Assembly: GCA_007131045.1 (NCBI GenBank)
Contig: SLRI01000362.1
Span: forward strand, 1 to 13,225
From: Rhodospirillales bacterium
Lineage (GTDB): Bacteria; Pseudomonadota; Alphaproteobacteria; Geminicoccales; Geminicoccaceae
Direction of reading: 5' to 3'
Length of the DNA stretch: 13,225 nt
Part shown: one piece after another, positions 1 to 7,471 of the stretch
How positions within the stretch are numbered: the first letter of the stretch is position 1
How the letters are laid out: each line of letters begins with the position of its first letter
Notes under the pieces: generated by a model
Told to the model about the DNA's origin: nothing
The model's database searches: none
The model's input: only the letters and a program-made list of their open reading frames with translations
Position numbers and translations under genes: made by a program

Positions 1-965
1 AGCGCGGCGTCCGGCGCCGGCAGGCTGCCGGCCAGCGCCCGGCGGATGTGGCCCGCCACCGCGACCCCCTCGGCCCAGCTCCAGCCGGCCGTCTCGACCG
101 GGCGCAAGAGGTTGCCGGCGGCGAAGACGGCGGGATCGGAGGTCCGCCCGAAGCCGTCGATCTCGGGCCCGCCGGTCCGGGGGTCGAGGCGCAGGTGTGC
201 TGCCCTCGAGAGCGTCGCCTCAGGGCGAAAGCCGCCGGTGACCAGGAGCCCGTCGGCCTCGATACGCCAGCGCCGCTCGCCCCGGCAGAGGGTGACCGCC
301 GTCACCCGCTCCTCGCCGTGCACCGCCTCGACCTCGGTCGCGAAATGCTGCGGGATGCGCATCAGCCAGGGCAGGCCGCGGGAGGCCTGCCAGGCGACCG
401 GCCGCGGCCCAGGCTCGACCATGGCGACCGGGCGGATGCCGGCGTGGCGGCAGGTCAGGAGTGCCGAATAGGAGACCAGCTCGGTGCCGAGAATGACCGG
501 ACGGCGGAACGGCACCCGCTTCGCCAGATAGACGAGGCCCTGCAGCGCCCCGGTGTTCATCACGCCCGCGGGCTTGGTCCCACCGATCAGCCGCCCCGCC
601 CGGCTGGTCTCGCGAATCCCGGTGGCGAGCAGCACGGCACCCGCCTCCAGGAGGGCCGGGCCGTCGGGCGTGGTGAGCTCGAGCCCGCCACCCGGCCGGA
701 CGGCCACCACCGTCACCGCCGTGCGGATCTCCACCCCGGCCGCCGACGCGCGCTCGACCAGCCGCCGCGCATAGCCAGGGCCGGTGAGCACCCGGCGGAA
801 CTCGCTGAGGCCGAAGGGCGGATGGCCGCAATGCCGGGGAATGCCGCCGGGCTCTGCTTCGCGCTCGAGCACGACCACCCGAAGCCCCGCGGCCGCGAGC
901 GCGGTCGCGGCCCCCAGCCCTGCCGGTCCGCTGCCGACCACGGCCACGTCGCAGCGCTCAGCCAT
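1..965 (-). CDS. NAD(P)/FAD-dependent oxidoreductase, HcnB/OoxA-like (3' end cut by window edge)
   Basis: Reading leftward from an ATG at 965, the frame stays open for 321 codons to the window edge, so the C-terminus is missing. The N-terminus has a dinucleotide-binding fold with GSGPAG (residues 11-16) ending in VVVLERE. The family-typical GGIPRHCGH follows (40-48), then an ATG-type FAD contact (VLLATGIRET, 111-120). A second Rossmann segment begins near RPVILGTE (155-162). The late FAD motif SDPAVFAAGN lies at 276-285, followed by a PVETAGWSW stretch. This architecture is that of the pyridine-nucleotide flavoproteins related to HcnB, OoxA and the partners of GlpA-like dehydrogenases. Family members are roughly 400 residues, so I estimate that about a fifth is outside. 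It starts inside the upstream oxidoreductase gene (8-bp overlap, ATGGCTGA), which implies one operon and probably one complex. It may take electrons from the partner subunit. The substrate is not visible. Confidence 0.88.
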   Translation of the reverse strand, partial: MAERCDVAVVGSGPAGLGAATALAAAGLRVVVLEREAEPGGIPRHCGHPPFGLSEFRRVLTGPGYARRLVERASAAGVEIRTAVTVVAVRPGGGLELTTPDGPALLEAGAVLLATGIRETSRAGRLIGGTKPAGVMNTGALQGLVYLAKRVPFRRPVILGTELVSYSALLTCRHAGIRPVAMVEPGPRPVAWQASRGLPWLMRIPQHFATEVEAVHGEERVTAVTLCRGERRWRIEADGLLVTGGFRPEATLSRAAHLRLDPRTGGPEIDGFGRTSDPAVFAAGNLLRPVETAGWSWAEGVAVAGHIRRALAGSLPAPDAA

Positions 966-2409
966 CGCCCGGCTCGCGCCCCGCGAACGGCAGAGCGATC
1001 GGCGGCTCGAGGCGGCCCTCGGTCAGCCGGGCCAGCGGGGCCAAACAGTTGAAGCCCTGACAGCGGCCCATCGTGGCCCTTGTGCGCCGCTTGAGCCCGG
1101 CGAGCGTGGTGGCCGCGAGTGGCCCGCCCAGCGCCTGCTCGACCTCCCGCCGGGTGACCAGCTCGCAATGACAGACGATGCCGCCATGCCCCGGCCGGGT
1201 CCAGTCGCGCGCCCCACCCGACGAAGATGCCGCCCCCTCGGCGAGCCACGGCAGCCGCGGGATGACGGGCTCGGCCAAGGGCGTGACGGCGCGCCCGTCG
1301 AGCAGCGTCGCCACGTGGCGGGCGAGGCCGAGGGCGGCGCTCAGGCCGGTCGAGCGGATGCCGCCCACCGAGACCAGCCGGCGATCGCGATCGGCGCGGA
1401 TGCGATACTCTTTCCTTTCGGTCGCCGGCCGCAGCCCGGCATAGCTCGCCGTCACCTCCTCGGCCGCCAGACCCGGCAGGATCGCCCGACCCTTCTCGAT
1501 CAAGGCCTCGAGCGTCGCCCGGTCGGTCGCGGCCTCGCTCCGGCTCTCCTGCTCCTCGGCCGTCGGGCCGACCAGGAGATTGCCCCAGGCCGTCCGGCAG
1601 ACGACGATGCCCTTGGTGGTCGCGGTCGGCACCGGCAGCAGGATGTGGCGGGCGAGGCTCGCTGCCGGCTTGTCGTAGACGACGAACTGGCCCTTGCGCG
1701 GCCGAATGGTGAAGCTCGCATCGCCGAACAGCAGCGCTTCCACACGATCGCCGAACAGCCCGGCACAGGCGATCACCGCATCGGCGCGCAAGCTGCCGGC
1801 CGTCGTCTGCAGCCGCCAGGAGCTGCCGTCGAAAGCCGCGGCCTGAAGGGCCGCCCGACGCCGGAGCTCGGCACCGTTGACGAGCGCCTGCAGGAGATAG
1901 GCGTGGGCCGTGGACCAGGGATCGATGACGTGCTCGCCCGGCACCCGCATGCCGCCTCGCACGCCCTCGGCGAGCTGCGGCTCGAGCCTGCGAACCTCGC
2001 TGTCCGACAGCAGGACGGCGTCCATCACCCCGTTGGCGTGCGCCTGCTCGAGCAGGCCCGGCAACGCCGCCGCCTCGGCCTCGCTCCAGGCAAGTACCAT
2101 GGCCCCGGTTTCGACGAGCGGCAGATCGAGGTCCCGGTGGATCGCCAGAAACTCGGCCCGCCCCTCGGCCACGCACTTCGCCTCGAGGCTGTCGGGCGGC
2201 GCGTCGAAGCCGGTGTGCAGGATGCCGCTGTTGCCCTTGGATGCCCCGTCGAGCACCTCGGAGGCGGCCTCGAGCACCACCACCGCATAGCCGTCGAGCT
2301 GCAGCCGGCGGGCCACCGCGGCACCCACGACGCCGGCGCCGATCACCGCGACATCGAAACCCGGTCCTCGCTCGCTCTGCCCCATTCCCAACCCGTGGCT
2401 GCACTGCAT
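958..2409 (-). CDS. FAD-dependent oxidoreductase (DAO/GlpA-like) with C-terminal BFD-like [2Fe-2S] domain
   Basis: A 483-residue protein. The N-terminal DAO-type FAD fold has GAGVVG at 24-29 and VVVLEA at 43-48. SKGNSGILHTGF (57-68) resembles the FAD-contact segment of GlpA-like glycerol-3-phosphate and 2-hydroxyacid dehydrogenases. The C-terminal FAD motif VGGIRSTGLSAALG is at 348-361. The last 75 residues form a BFD-like [2Fe-2S] domain with Cys413-x-Cys415 and Cys450-x4-Cys455, 34 residues between the pairs. Such proteins oxidise a small hydroxy or amino acid at FAD and pass electrons through the cluster to a partner flavoprotein. The partner here is the downstream HcnB/OoxA-like gene, which overlaps by 8 bp. 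The start is uncertain: ATG at 2409 gives the longest form and ATG at 2385 (MGQSERG) lies closer to the fold; neither has a strong ribosome site. It is divergent from a TRAP operon, so oxidation of the imported compound is plausible. Glycerol-3-phosphate, opine and 2-hydroxyacid activities cannot be told apart by eye. Confidence 0.88.
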   Translation of the reverse strand: MQCSHGLGMGQSERGPGFDVAVIGAGVVGAAVARRLQLDGYAVVVLEAASEVLDGASKGNSGILHTGFDAPPDSLEAKCVAEGRAEFLAIHRDLDLPLVETGAMVLAWSEAEAAALPGLLEQAHANGVMDAVLLSDSEVRRLEPQLAEGVRGGMRVPGEHVIDPWSTAHAYLLQALVNGAELRRRAALQAAAFDGSSWRLQTTAGSLRADAVIACAGLFGDRVEALLFGDASFTIRPRKGQFVVYDKPAASLARHILLPVPTATTKGIVVCRTAWGNLLVGPTAEEQESRSEAATDRATLEALIEKGRAILPGLAAEEVTASYAGLRPATERKEYRIRADRDRRLVSVGGIRSTGLSAALGLARHVATLLDGRAVTPLAEPVIPRLPWLAEGAASSSGGARDWTRPGHGGIVCHCELVTRREVEQALGGPLAATTLAGLKRRTRATMGRCQGFNCLAPLARLTEGRLEPPIALPFAGREPGDG

Positions 2410-2698
2410 GCCCTGCGCTTGCCGCCGACCGGCAACGCGCTGCCGCTTTTCTCGTCAGCGCCCGCACATGCTCGGGGCTTCGGCGTTTTTTCGCAACCGC
2501 TTGATTGACTTGGTGATCCAGGCTGAGAGAATGCGTGCGACAACTTGGCCGGGACCACCGATCGGGCCAGCCGTCGCCGGCGGCCCCGACAGCTGGTTCG
2601 CCTGTGGCGGGAAGACGAGGCATGCGGCGCGGCGCTCGATACGAAAAGCAACAGGCGGCCAGGCTCACCGGGCGGCCGCCGGCCGGCGCTGCGCCTCG
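2410..2698. promoter_or_regulatory. Divergent intergenic control region between the oxidoreductase operon and the TRAP operon
   Basis: This 289-bp stretch separates two divergent operons and holds no gene I can support. Its middle (about 2481-2535) is visibly richer in A/T than its flanks and contains a sigma70-like promoter pointing right (listed separately). An imperfect inverted repeat lies at 2509-2522 (CTTGG-TGAT-CCAGG, one mismatch in five pairs) inside that promoter's spacer, where a repressor or activator could bind. On the minus strand TTGCGA, 17 bases and GAGCAT form a poor promoter candidate for the oxidoreductase operon. No regulator gene for these operons lies in the window. Confidence 0.55.
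2505..2532 (+). promoter_or_regulatory. Candidate sigma70-type promoter of the TRAP operon
   Basis: TTGACT at 2505-2510 matches five of six bases of the -35 consensus. After a 16-bp spacer, GAGAAT at 2527-2532 matches four of six of the -10 consensus. Position and direction fit the TRAP operon that starts at 2699, leaving a leader of about 160 bases. The inverted repeat at 2509-2522 overlaps the -35 end and spacer. This is a by-eye match only. Confidence 0.4.
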
Positions 2699-3268
2699 AT
2701 GACGACGCCGAGCGATACCGACCAGGAGACCGCCGAGACGCGTCAGGGCGGGCGGATGCCCGGGCCGATCCGCGCCTACGTCCACTGGGTCGACCGCTTC
2801 ACCGGGCTGGTCGGCCTGATCGCCATGTACCTGGTCTTCTTGATGATCGGCGTCCTGCTGTTCGACGCCGTCACCCGCAACGTCATCCGCATGCCGCAGC
2901 ACTGGCCGATCGAGTTCGCCCAGTTCACGCTCGCCGCCTACTACTTCGCCGGCGGCCCCTATTCGCTCCGCGACGGCGGCCATGTCCGCATGGACTTGCT
3001 CTACGACCGGCTGAGCGAGCGCGGCAAGGCGCTGACCGACGTGATCACCAGCTCCTGCCTGCTCTTCTACTTGGCCGTCCTGCTCTGGGGCTCGATCTCC
3101 TCGCTGCGCTACTCGATGGAGACCGGCCAGCGCCTGTTCTCGATGTGGAACCCGTCCGTGGTGCCGATCAAGATGCTGATGGTCGCCGCCATCGTCCTGA
3201 TGATCCTCCAGGCGATCTCGATCATCTTCAAGGACTGGGCGACCTTCCGCGGGAAGTCGCTGCGATGA
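2699..3268 (+). CDS. TRAP transporter small permease subunit (DctQ-like)
   Basis: A 189-residue inner-membrane protein with four hydrophobic segments (about 36-56, 72-90, 112-133 and 155-176). The conserved DctQ stretch after the second segment is present (RDGGHVRMDLLYDRLSERGK, 91-110). In this family the small subunit pairs with the large DctM-type subunit. The hydrophilic N-terminus leaves the start open. ATG at 2699 gives the form listed and has coding-like codons but no clear ribosome site. ATG at 2756 (MPGPIRAYVHW) has AGGG seven bases upstream and would give 170 residues. The frame is also open further upstream to 2408, but that part runs through the intergenic promoter region. The stop overlaps the start of the large permease (ATGA), indicating translational coupling. 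It is the first gene of a three-gene TRAP operon. Confidence 0.9.
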   Translation: MTTPSDTDQETAETRQGGRMPGPIRAYVHWVDRFTGLVGLIAMYLVFLMIGVLLFDAVTRNVIRMPQHWPIEFAQFTLAAYYFAGGPYSLRDGGHVRMDLLYDRLSERGKALTDVITSSCLLFYLAVLLWGSISSLRYSMETGQRLFSMWNPSVVPIKMLMVAAIVLMILQAISIIFKDWATFRGKSLR

Positions 3269-4611
3269 TGCAGGCGCTGAGCTACGAGATGATCGCGATC
3301 CTCACCTTCGCGACCATGCTCTTGATGCTGCTCACCGGCCAGCGGGTGTTCGCGGCGATCGGCTTCGTCGCCGCCGGCGCCGCACTCCTGCTCTACGGCC
3401 AGGGTGCGGTCGAGATGCCGTACAACGCGGCTTGGCGGCTGTTCAACTGGTTCCCGATGCTGACCCTGCCCTTGTTCGTCTACATGGGCTACATCCTCTC
3501 GGAATCGGGCATCGCCGAGGACCTCTACCGCGCCTTCCACGTCTGGTTCGGCCGGCTCCGCGGCGGGCTGGCGATCGGCACCATCATGCTCATGGTGGTG
3601 ATCTCCGCGGTCAACGGGCTGAGCGTCGCCGGCATGACCATCGGGGCCGCCATCGCCTTGCCCGAGCTGCTGCGCCGCGGCTACGACAAGATCATGATCA
3701 CCGGCGTGGTCCAGGCGGGCTCGACCCTCGGCATCCTGGTGCCGCCCTCGGTCGTGCTCGTGCTCTACGGCATGATCGCGCGCCAACCGGTGAGCCAGCT
3801 CTGGCTCGCAGGCGCCATCCCGGGGCTGATGATGGCGACCATGTTCGTCATCTACATCGCCGTCCGCTGCAAGCTGCAGCCGCATCTCGCCCCCACCGTC
3901 GACGACGCCGAGCTGAACATGCCGATGCGCGAGAAGCTGAAGCTGGCGCGCGCCGGGATCATCCCGTTCCTGATCTTCTTCTTCATGACCGGGCTCTTCC
4001 TCATGGGGATCACCAGCCTGGTCGAGAGTGCGGCAGTGGGCGCCACCTCGGCGACGCTCGCGGCCTTGTGGAAGCGGCGGCTCACGCTCACCGTCCTCCA
4101 CACCACCGTCCGCAAGACCATGCTGATCTCCTGCATGTTCTTGTGGATCATTCTCGCCGCCTTGGCCTTCGGCGCGATCTTCGACGGCATCGGCGCGGTC
4201 AGGGCGATCGAGGGCCTGTTCATCACCCGCTGGGACCTCTCGCCCTGGCAGGTGCTGCTGATGATGCAGCTCTCGTTTCTGGTCTTGGGGATGTTCCTCG
4301 ACGACACCGCGATGCTGGTGATCGTGGCCCCGCTCTACGTGCCCCTGGTCCGCGTCCTCGACCTCGGCATCGACAACGTGCTGATCTGGTACGGCGTGCT
4401 CTACACGATCACCTGCCAGATCGCCTACATGACCCCGCCTTTCGGCTACAACCTCTTCCTCATGCGGGCGATGGCGCCCAAGGAAATCCAGCTGATCGAC
4501 ATCTACCGCTCCGTCGTCCCGTTCGTGGTCATCATGGCGCTCGCCGCCGTGCTGATCACCATCTTCCCGCAGATCGCGCTCTGGCTGCCGGCCCAGTTGC
4601 GGGTCCGCTGA
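3265..4611 (+). CDS. TRAP transporter large permease subunit (DctM-like)
   Basis: A 448-residue, very hydrophobic protein with about a dozen membrane segments, the usual length for DctM. Family signatures are clear: NGLSVAGMTIGAA (117-129), the first repeat motif GSTLGILVPPSVVLVLYG (152-169), GMFLDDTAMLVIVAPL (342-357) in the second half, and QIAYMTPPFGYNLF near the end (385-398). These belong to the inverted-repeat transport domains that bind Na+ and substrate in the elevator mechanism. Two ATGs are adjacent, at 3265 and 3268. The first overlaps the dctQ-like stop by four bases and the second by one. Thirty-two bases separate it from the receptor gene. The combination with this DctQ and a Tat-exported receptor resembles the group annotated as mannitol/chloroaromatic-type TRAP transporters, a label that does not identify the real substrate. 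Confidence 0.96.
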   Translation: MMQALSYEMIAILTFATMLLMLLTGQRVFAAIGFVAAGAALLLYGQGAVEMPYNAAWRLFNWFPMLTLPLFVYMGYILSESGIAEDLYRAFHVWFGRLRGGLAIGTIMLMVVISAVNGLSVAGMTIGAAIALPELLRRGYDKIMITGVVQAGSTLGILVPPSVVLVLYGMIARQPVSQLWLAGAIPGLMMATMFVIYIAVRCKLQPHLAPTVDDAELNMPMREKLKLARAGIIPFLIFFFMTGLFLMGITSLVESAAVGATSATLAALWKRRLTLTVLHTTVRKTMLISCMFLWIILAALAFGAIFDGIGAVRAIEGLFITRWDLSPWQVLLMMQLSFLVLGMFLDDTAMLVIVAPLYVPLVRVLDLGIDNVLIWYGVLYTITCQIAYMTPPFGYNLFLMRAMAPKEIQLIDIYRSVVPFVVIMALAAVLITIFPQIALWLPAQLRVR

Positions 4612-4643
4612 GCTTCCGTTTCACCAAGAAGAGGAGAACCACC

Positions 4644-5723
4644 ATGACCGAACAGTCCAAGCCGAGGGCGGCCAAGGGCACCAGCCGACGGCGCTACCTC
4701 AAGGGTGCGGGCCTCGGCGTGGCGGCGGCCGCCGCCTCGACCTTCCCGGCCCCCTACATCAACGCCCAGAACGGCCCGATCCGCTGGCGCTTGCAGACCT
4801 ATTCGGGCGCACCACTCGGCGCGCATGTCATCCTGCCGCAGATCGAGGCCTTCAACAAAGCCGCCAACGGCGAGATGGTCATCGACCTCTTCTACGCCGA
4901 CCAGTTGGTCCCGACCTCCGAGCTCTTCAGGGCATTGCAGAACGGCACCATCGATGCCGTCCAGTCGGATGACGCCACCATGGCCTCGCCGGTCGATGTC
5001 GGCGTCTTCGGCGGCTATTTCCCGTTCTCGACCCGCTTCAGCCTCGATCTGCCCGTGCTCTTCCAGCAATACGGCCTGAACGAGATCTGGGCCGAAGCTT
5101 ACGGCGAGGTCAACGGCGTCGAATGGCTCTCGGCCGGCGCCTGGGATCCCTTGCACATCTTCACCCGCGATCCCATCCGAAGCCTCGCCGACATGAACGG
5201 CAAGCGGGTCTTCGGCGTGCCGACGGCCGGCCGCTTCCTCTCCCGCTATGGCCTCGTGCCGGTCACCGTTCCCTGGGACGACGTCGAGGTGGCGCTGCAG
5301 ACCGGCGAGCTCGACGGGGTCGCCTGGTGCGGCTTCACCGAGGCCTACGAGGTGGGCTGGGCCGACATCTGCAACTACGCCCTCGAGAACAGCGTCACCG
5401 GCGCCTGGTGCGGCTCGTACTTCGCCCACACCGAGAGCTGGAACCGAGTGCCCGACGACCTCAAGGAACTGTTCTTGATGAGCTGCGACCAGTCGCACTA
5501 CTACCGGCAGGTCTGGTACTGGGGCGGCGAGGCCGATCTGCGCGTCAACGGCGACAAGATGGAGCTGACCCGCCTGCCCAACGAGGAATGGGCGCAGGTG
5601 GTACGCGACTCGGGCGAATTCTGGGACGACATCGCGGCGACCAGCGAGCGCGCCGCCCGGGTCGTGCAGATCTTCAAGGACTACAACGCCATCCAGGAGA
5701 AGGCGGGCTACCCCTACCGCTGA
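4644..5723 (+). CDS. TRAP transporter periplasmic substrate-binding protein (DctP family), Tat-exported
   Basis: A 359-residue receptor that captures the solute in the periplasm and delivers it to the DctQM permease encoded just upstream. The start is supported by AAGAGGAG at 4629-4636, seven bases before ATG. The N-terminus carries a twin-arginine signal (SRRRYLK, 14-20) followed by an Ala-rich hydrophobic stretch and a likely cleavage near residues 40-43. The mature part begins with WRLQTYSGAPLGAH (48-61). Other family features are the LADMNGKRVFG segment (181-191), the VALQTGELDGVAW helix-strand (216-228) and the aromatic HYYRQVWYWGGEA (285-297). Length is normal for the group annotated as mannitol/chloroaromatic TRAP receptors. 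The substrate is unknown; the divergent FAD oxidoreductases hint at an oxidisable organic or amino acid. Its last 47 codons recur as a degenerate copy at 7472-7615. Confidence 0.95.
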   Translation: MTEQSKPRAAKGTSRRRYLKGAGLGVAAAAASTFPAPYINAQNGPIRWRLQTYSGAPLGAHVILPQIEAFNKAANGEMVIDLFYADQLVPTSELFRALQNGTIDAVQSDDATMASPVDVGVFGGYFPFSTRFSLDLPVLFQQYGLNEIWAEAYGEVNGVEWLSAGAWDPLHIFTRDPIRSLADMNGKRVFGVPTAGRFLSRYGLVPVTVPWDDVEVALQTGELDGVAWCGFTEAYEVGWADICNYALENSVTGAWCGSYFAHTESWNRVPDDLKELFLMSCDQSHYYRQVWYWGGEADLRVNGDKMELTRLPNEEWAQVVRDSGEFWDDIAATSERAARVVQIFKDYNAIQEKAGYPYR

Positions 5724-5787
5724 GCCGAGCGGCCGGCCGGCCACTCGAACTAAAAGGGGCGTCTCGATCGGCCGATCGAGGCGCCCC
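5580..5787 (+). repeat. Direct repeat copy 1: 3' end of the TRAP receptor gene plus its terminator
   Basis: The last 47 codons and stop of the receptor gene (5580-5723) recur in the same orientation at 7472-7615. By eye 129 of 144 bases are identical, and about ten of the fifteen differences fall in third codon positions. Past the stop, after a 19-base length difference, the terminator hairpins also look related: 22 of 28 columns match between 5760-5787 and 7636-7662 with one gap. The stop codons are 1892 bp apart, and the cupin and LysR genes lie between the copies. Confidence 0.85.
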
Positions 5788-5790
5788 TCT
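5752..5790. terminator. Hairpin terminator between convergent TRAP receptor and cupin genes
   Basis: 5756-5771 pairs with 5772-5787 in a near-perfect inverted repeat (one G-T wobble), giving about 14 bp of stem around a four-base loop. On the minus strand the stem is followed by TTTT (complement of 5752-5755), so as an intrinsic terminator it best fits the cupin gene arriving from the right. For the TRAP operon arriving from the left the tail is TCTCCTCC, a weak T-tract, though the stem could still slow polymerase. Confidence 0.75.
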
Positions 5791-5834
5791 CCTCCGTGGT
5801 CGCGCCGCGGCCGTGACCAGACCGTTTGGGGCCG

Positions 5835-6284
5835 TTACTGGGGCCAGGCGGCCGGCCCGAGGAACTCCAAGCCGTAGCCGTTCGCCAGTTCGACCAGGGC
5901 GGGCATGTCACGCGGGATTTGCAGATCGCGCGCCGCGGCCTCGATGAAGAATCGCTCGAATCCGCCCGGCGTGAGAATTGCCAGGTTGCGGCCGGGTTTG
6001 GTGCCGGTGACGCGGAAGGTGTGCGGCACGCCGCGCGGCAGGAACACCGAGCCGCCGGGCGCCACCGCCATCGTCCGGCCGTCGAGCCAAAACTCGTAGC
6101 TGCCGTCGATGACGTGGATCACCTCGTCCTCGTTGTGGTGAACGTGAACGGGCGGACCTTCGCCCGCCGGGACCAGCCCCTCGAAGACCCCGAGCGGGCC
6201 GCCGCTCTCGGCCTTGGTCACGGTGATCGCGTAGTCGGTCCCCAGCCAGTGGACCCGGCGCTCGCCGTTCTTTGTGCTCGTCAT
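5835..6284 (-). CDS. Small single-domain cupin protein (quercetin dioxygenase-like fold)
   Basis: A 149-residue protein with both cupin motifs. Motif 1 contains His47-x-His49 and Glu54 with the expected Gly61, and motif 2 is PRGVPHTF with His88. Together these are the usual four ligands for Fe, Mn or another divalent metal, so it is probably metal-binding rather than a degenerate cupin. The start at 6284 is preferred because GGAGAG lies about eight bases upstream; the frame is open 14 codons further upstream, to an ATG at 6326, without extra support. It is transcribed away from the adjacent LysR-type gene, the classical layout of a LysR regulator and its target. A hairpin terminator follows. 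The reaction is not predictable: related proteins include dioxygenases, isomerases and sugar- or hydroxyacid-binding cupins. Confidence 0.88.
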   Translation of the reverse strand: MTSTKNGERRVHWLGTDYAITVTKAESGGPLGVFEGLVPAGEGPPVHVHHNEDEVIHVIDGSYEFWLDGRTMAVAPGGSVFLPRGVPHTFRVTGTKPGRNLAILTPGGFERFFIEAAARDLQIPRDMPALVELANGYGLEFLGPAAWPQ

Positions 6285-6397
6285 TGTTCTTCTCTCCCTC
6301 GCCTGCCTTGCGCTACGCTGCAGCACCTGTCGTTTTGAAGTTGGACGAAGCCGGGCGAGGGGTGAAATCGAATGTTCTTATCGGCGCTATTTGCGGC
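6285..6397. promoter_or_regulatory. Short divergent promoter region between cupin and LysR genes
   Basis: These 113 bp must hold promoters for both divergent genes. The cupin ribosome site (GGGAGAGAAG, read on the minus strand) is at the left end. LysR regulators usually bind T-N11-A palindromes in such gaps and repress their own gene. I looked for a box and found none that stands out, so the call rests on layout alone. Confidence 0.4.
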
Positions 6398-7390
6398 ATG
6401 AATTTCGCCAGCCTCGACCTCAACCTGCTGCGCGTCTTCGATGCCATGATGCTGGAACTCAGCACGACGCGCGCCGGCGAGCGGGTCGGGCTGAGCCAGC
6501 CCGCGGTGAGCGCCGCCCTCGGGCGGCTGCGCCACATTACCGGCGACGAGCTCTTCGTGCGCGATGGCAACCGCATGGTGGCGACGCCGCGCGCCGCGCA
6601 GCTTCGCGAGCCGATACGCGGCGCCCTACGGCAACTCGAGGAAGCACTCCGGGCCGCCGCCGGGTTCGATCCGGCGACGGCCGTTCAGACCTTCGTTCTC
6701 CTCGGCTCGGACTATTTCTCGACACTCCTGATGCCGCGCCTCGCTGAGCGGGTGCTCGCCGAGGCGCCATCGGTCACCCTGCAGATGCTCGACTATCCGA
6801 GTGCCGAGGTCTTTCGCCAGTTGAGCGACGGCCGCGTCGATGCCGCCGTCGACCGATCCCTCGATCCGCCCGAATGGATCGTGCGGCAGACGCTGTTCCA
6901 GTCCTTCATCGTCTGCGTCGCCCGAAAGCGCCACCCGGTGCTCGAGGCGCACGGCATCACCGCCGGCATGCGCATCCCGCCCGACGTGTTCTGCCGGATT
7001 CCCCATGTCATGCTGTCGATGGACGGCGGCAAGCGCGGCAGCGTCGATCCGACCTTGGCGGCGCACGGGCTCAGCCGGCGGGTCGCCATGACCGTGCCGC
7101 ATTTCCAGGCGGTGGCACTCACCGTCAACGCCTCCCGGATGCTGGGCAACCTGCCGGCCCATTTCGCCCGCCATGCCGCCGGGCTGCTCGATCTCGACCT
7201 CTATCTCCCGCCCTTCGACCCGCCGCTCATGGACGTCTGTGTCTACTGGCACAAGCGTCACGACCGCGACGCGGGGAACCTCTGGCTGCGCCGCCACATC
7301 GAGCTGGCACTCGACCTGGAGAGCACGCTTGTCGGCCGAGCCGGCGACCCGATCGGCACCTTGCGGCGCCAGCTGACCCCGGCCGGCTGA
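6398..7390 (+). CDS. LysR-family transcriptional regulator
   Basis: A 330-residue regulator. The N-terminal winged helix-turn-helix is canonical: LDLNLLRVFDAMM (6-18), then the recognition region TRAGERVGLSQPAVSAALGRLR (24-45) and DELFVRDGNRMVATPRA (50-66). The rest is the two-lobed effector-binding domain, resembling NodD/LinR-type members. ATG at 6398 gives the usual family N-terminus but has no clear ribosome site. GTG at 6362, preceded by a G-rich stretch, is an in-frame alternative adding 12 residues. The likely target is the divergent cupin gene. The degenerate TRAP receptor fragment lies 81 bases downstream in the same reading frame, which raises the possibility that this regulator once also served a second TRAP operon. 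Confidence 0.93.
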   Translation: MNFASLDLNLLRVFDAMMLELSTTRAGERVGLSQPAVSAALGRLRHITGDELFVRDGNRMVATPRAAQLREPIRGALRQLEEALRAAAGFDPATAVQTFVLLGSDYFSTLLMPRLAERVLAEAPSVTLQMLDYPSAEVFRQLSDGRVDAAVDRSLDPPEWIVRQTLFQSFIVCVARKRHPVLEAHGITAGMRIPPDVFCRIPHVMLSMDGGKRGSVDPTLAAHGLSRRVAMTVPHFQAVALTVNASRMLGNLPAHFARHAAGLLDLDLYLPPFDPPLMDVCVYWHKRHDRDAGNLWLRRHIELALDLESTLVGRAGDPIGTLRRQLTPAG

Positions 7391-7471
7391 TCGGACCGGG
7401 CACCCCGGCCCGTCTGCGCTCGGGATGGGCACCGCCTCTGCACCCCGAGCGCCACCATAGCAGCACCCACC

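Noticed and set aside
2475..2495. A run of six T (2486-2491) after GGGGCTTCGGC as an intrinsic terminator
   Set aside because: The TTCG loop has only a two-base-pair stem, and no gene ends there.
2408..2698. An N-terminal extension of the small TRAP permease back to 2408
   Set aside because: The frame is open, but it would include the promoter-like sequence at 2505-2532 and gives a Cys/Arg-rich stretch unlike the family.
713..2983. A 756-codon open frame on the minus strand across the FAD oxidoreductase and the divergent promoter region
   Set aside because: It is out of frame with the real DAO-BFD gene, has a low-complexity Arg/Ala/Gly composition, and crosses both the intergenic region and the start of the TRAP operon.
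3432..4643. An in-frame extension of the TRAP receptor gene far upstream into the large permease gene
   Set aside because: The extension is shadow coding within the permease gene. The receptor start at 4644 has a strong ribosome site and a proper Tat signal peptide.
5724..5755. GGCCGGCCGGCC (about 5731-5742) as a regulatory palindrome
   Set aside because: It is a short, self-complementary GC repeat of a kind that is common by chance in such GC-rich DNA, and no partner site is visible.
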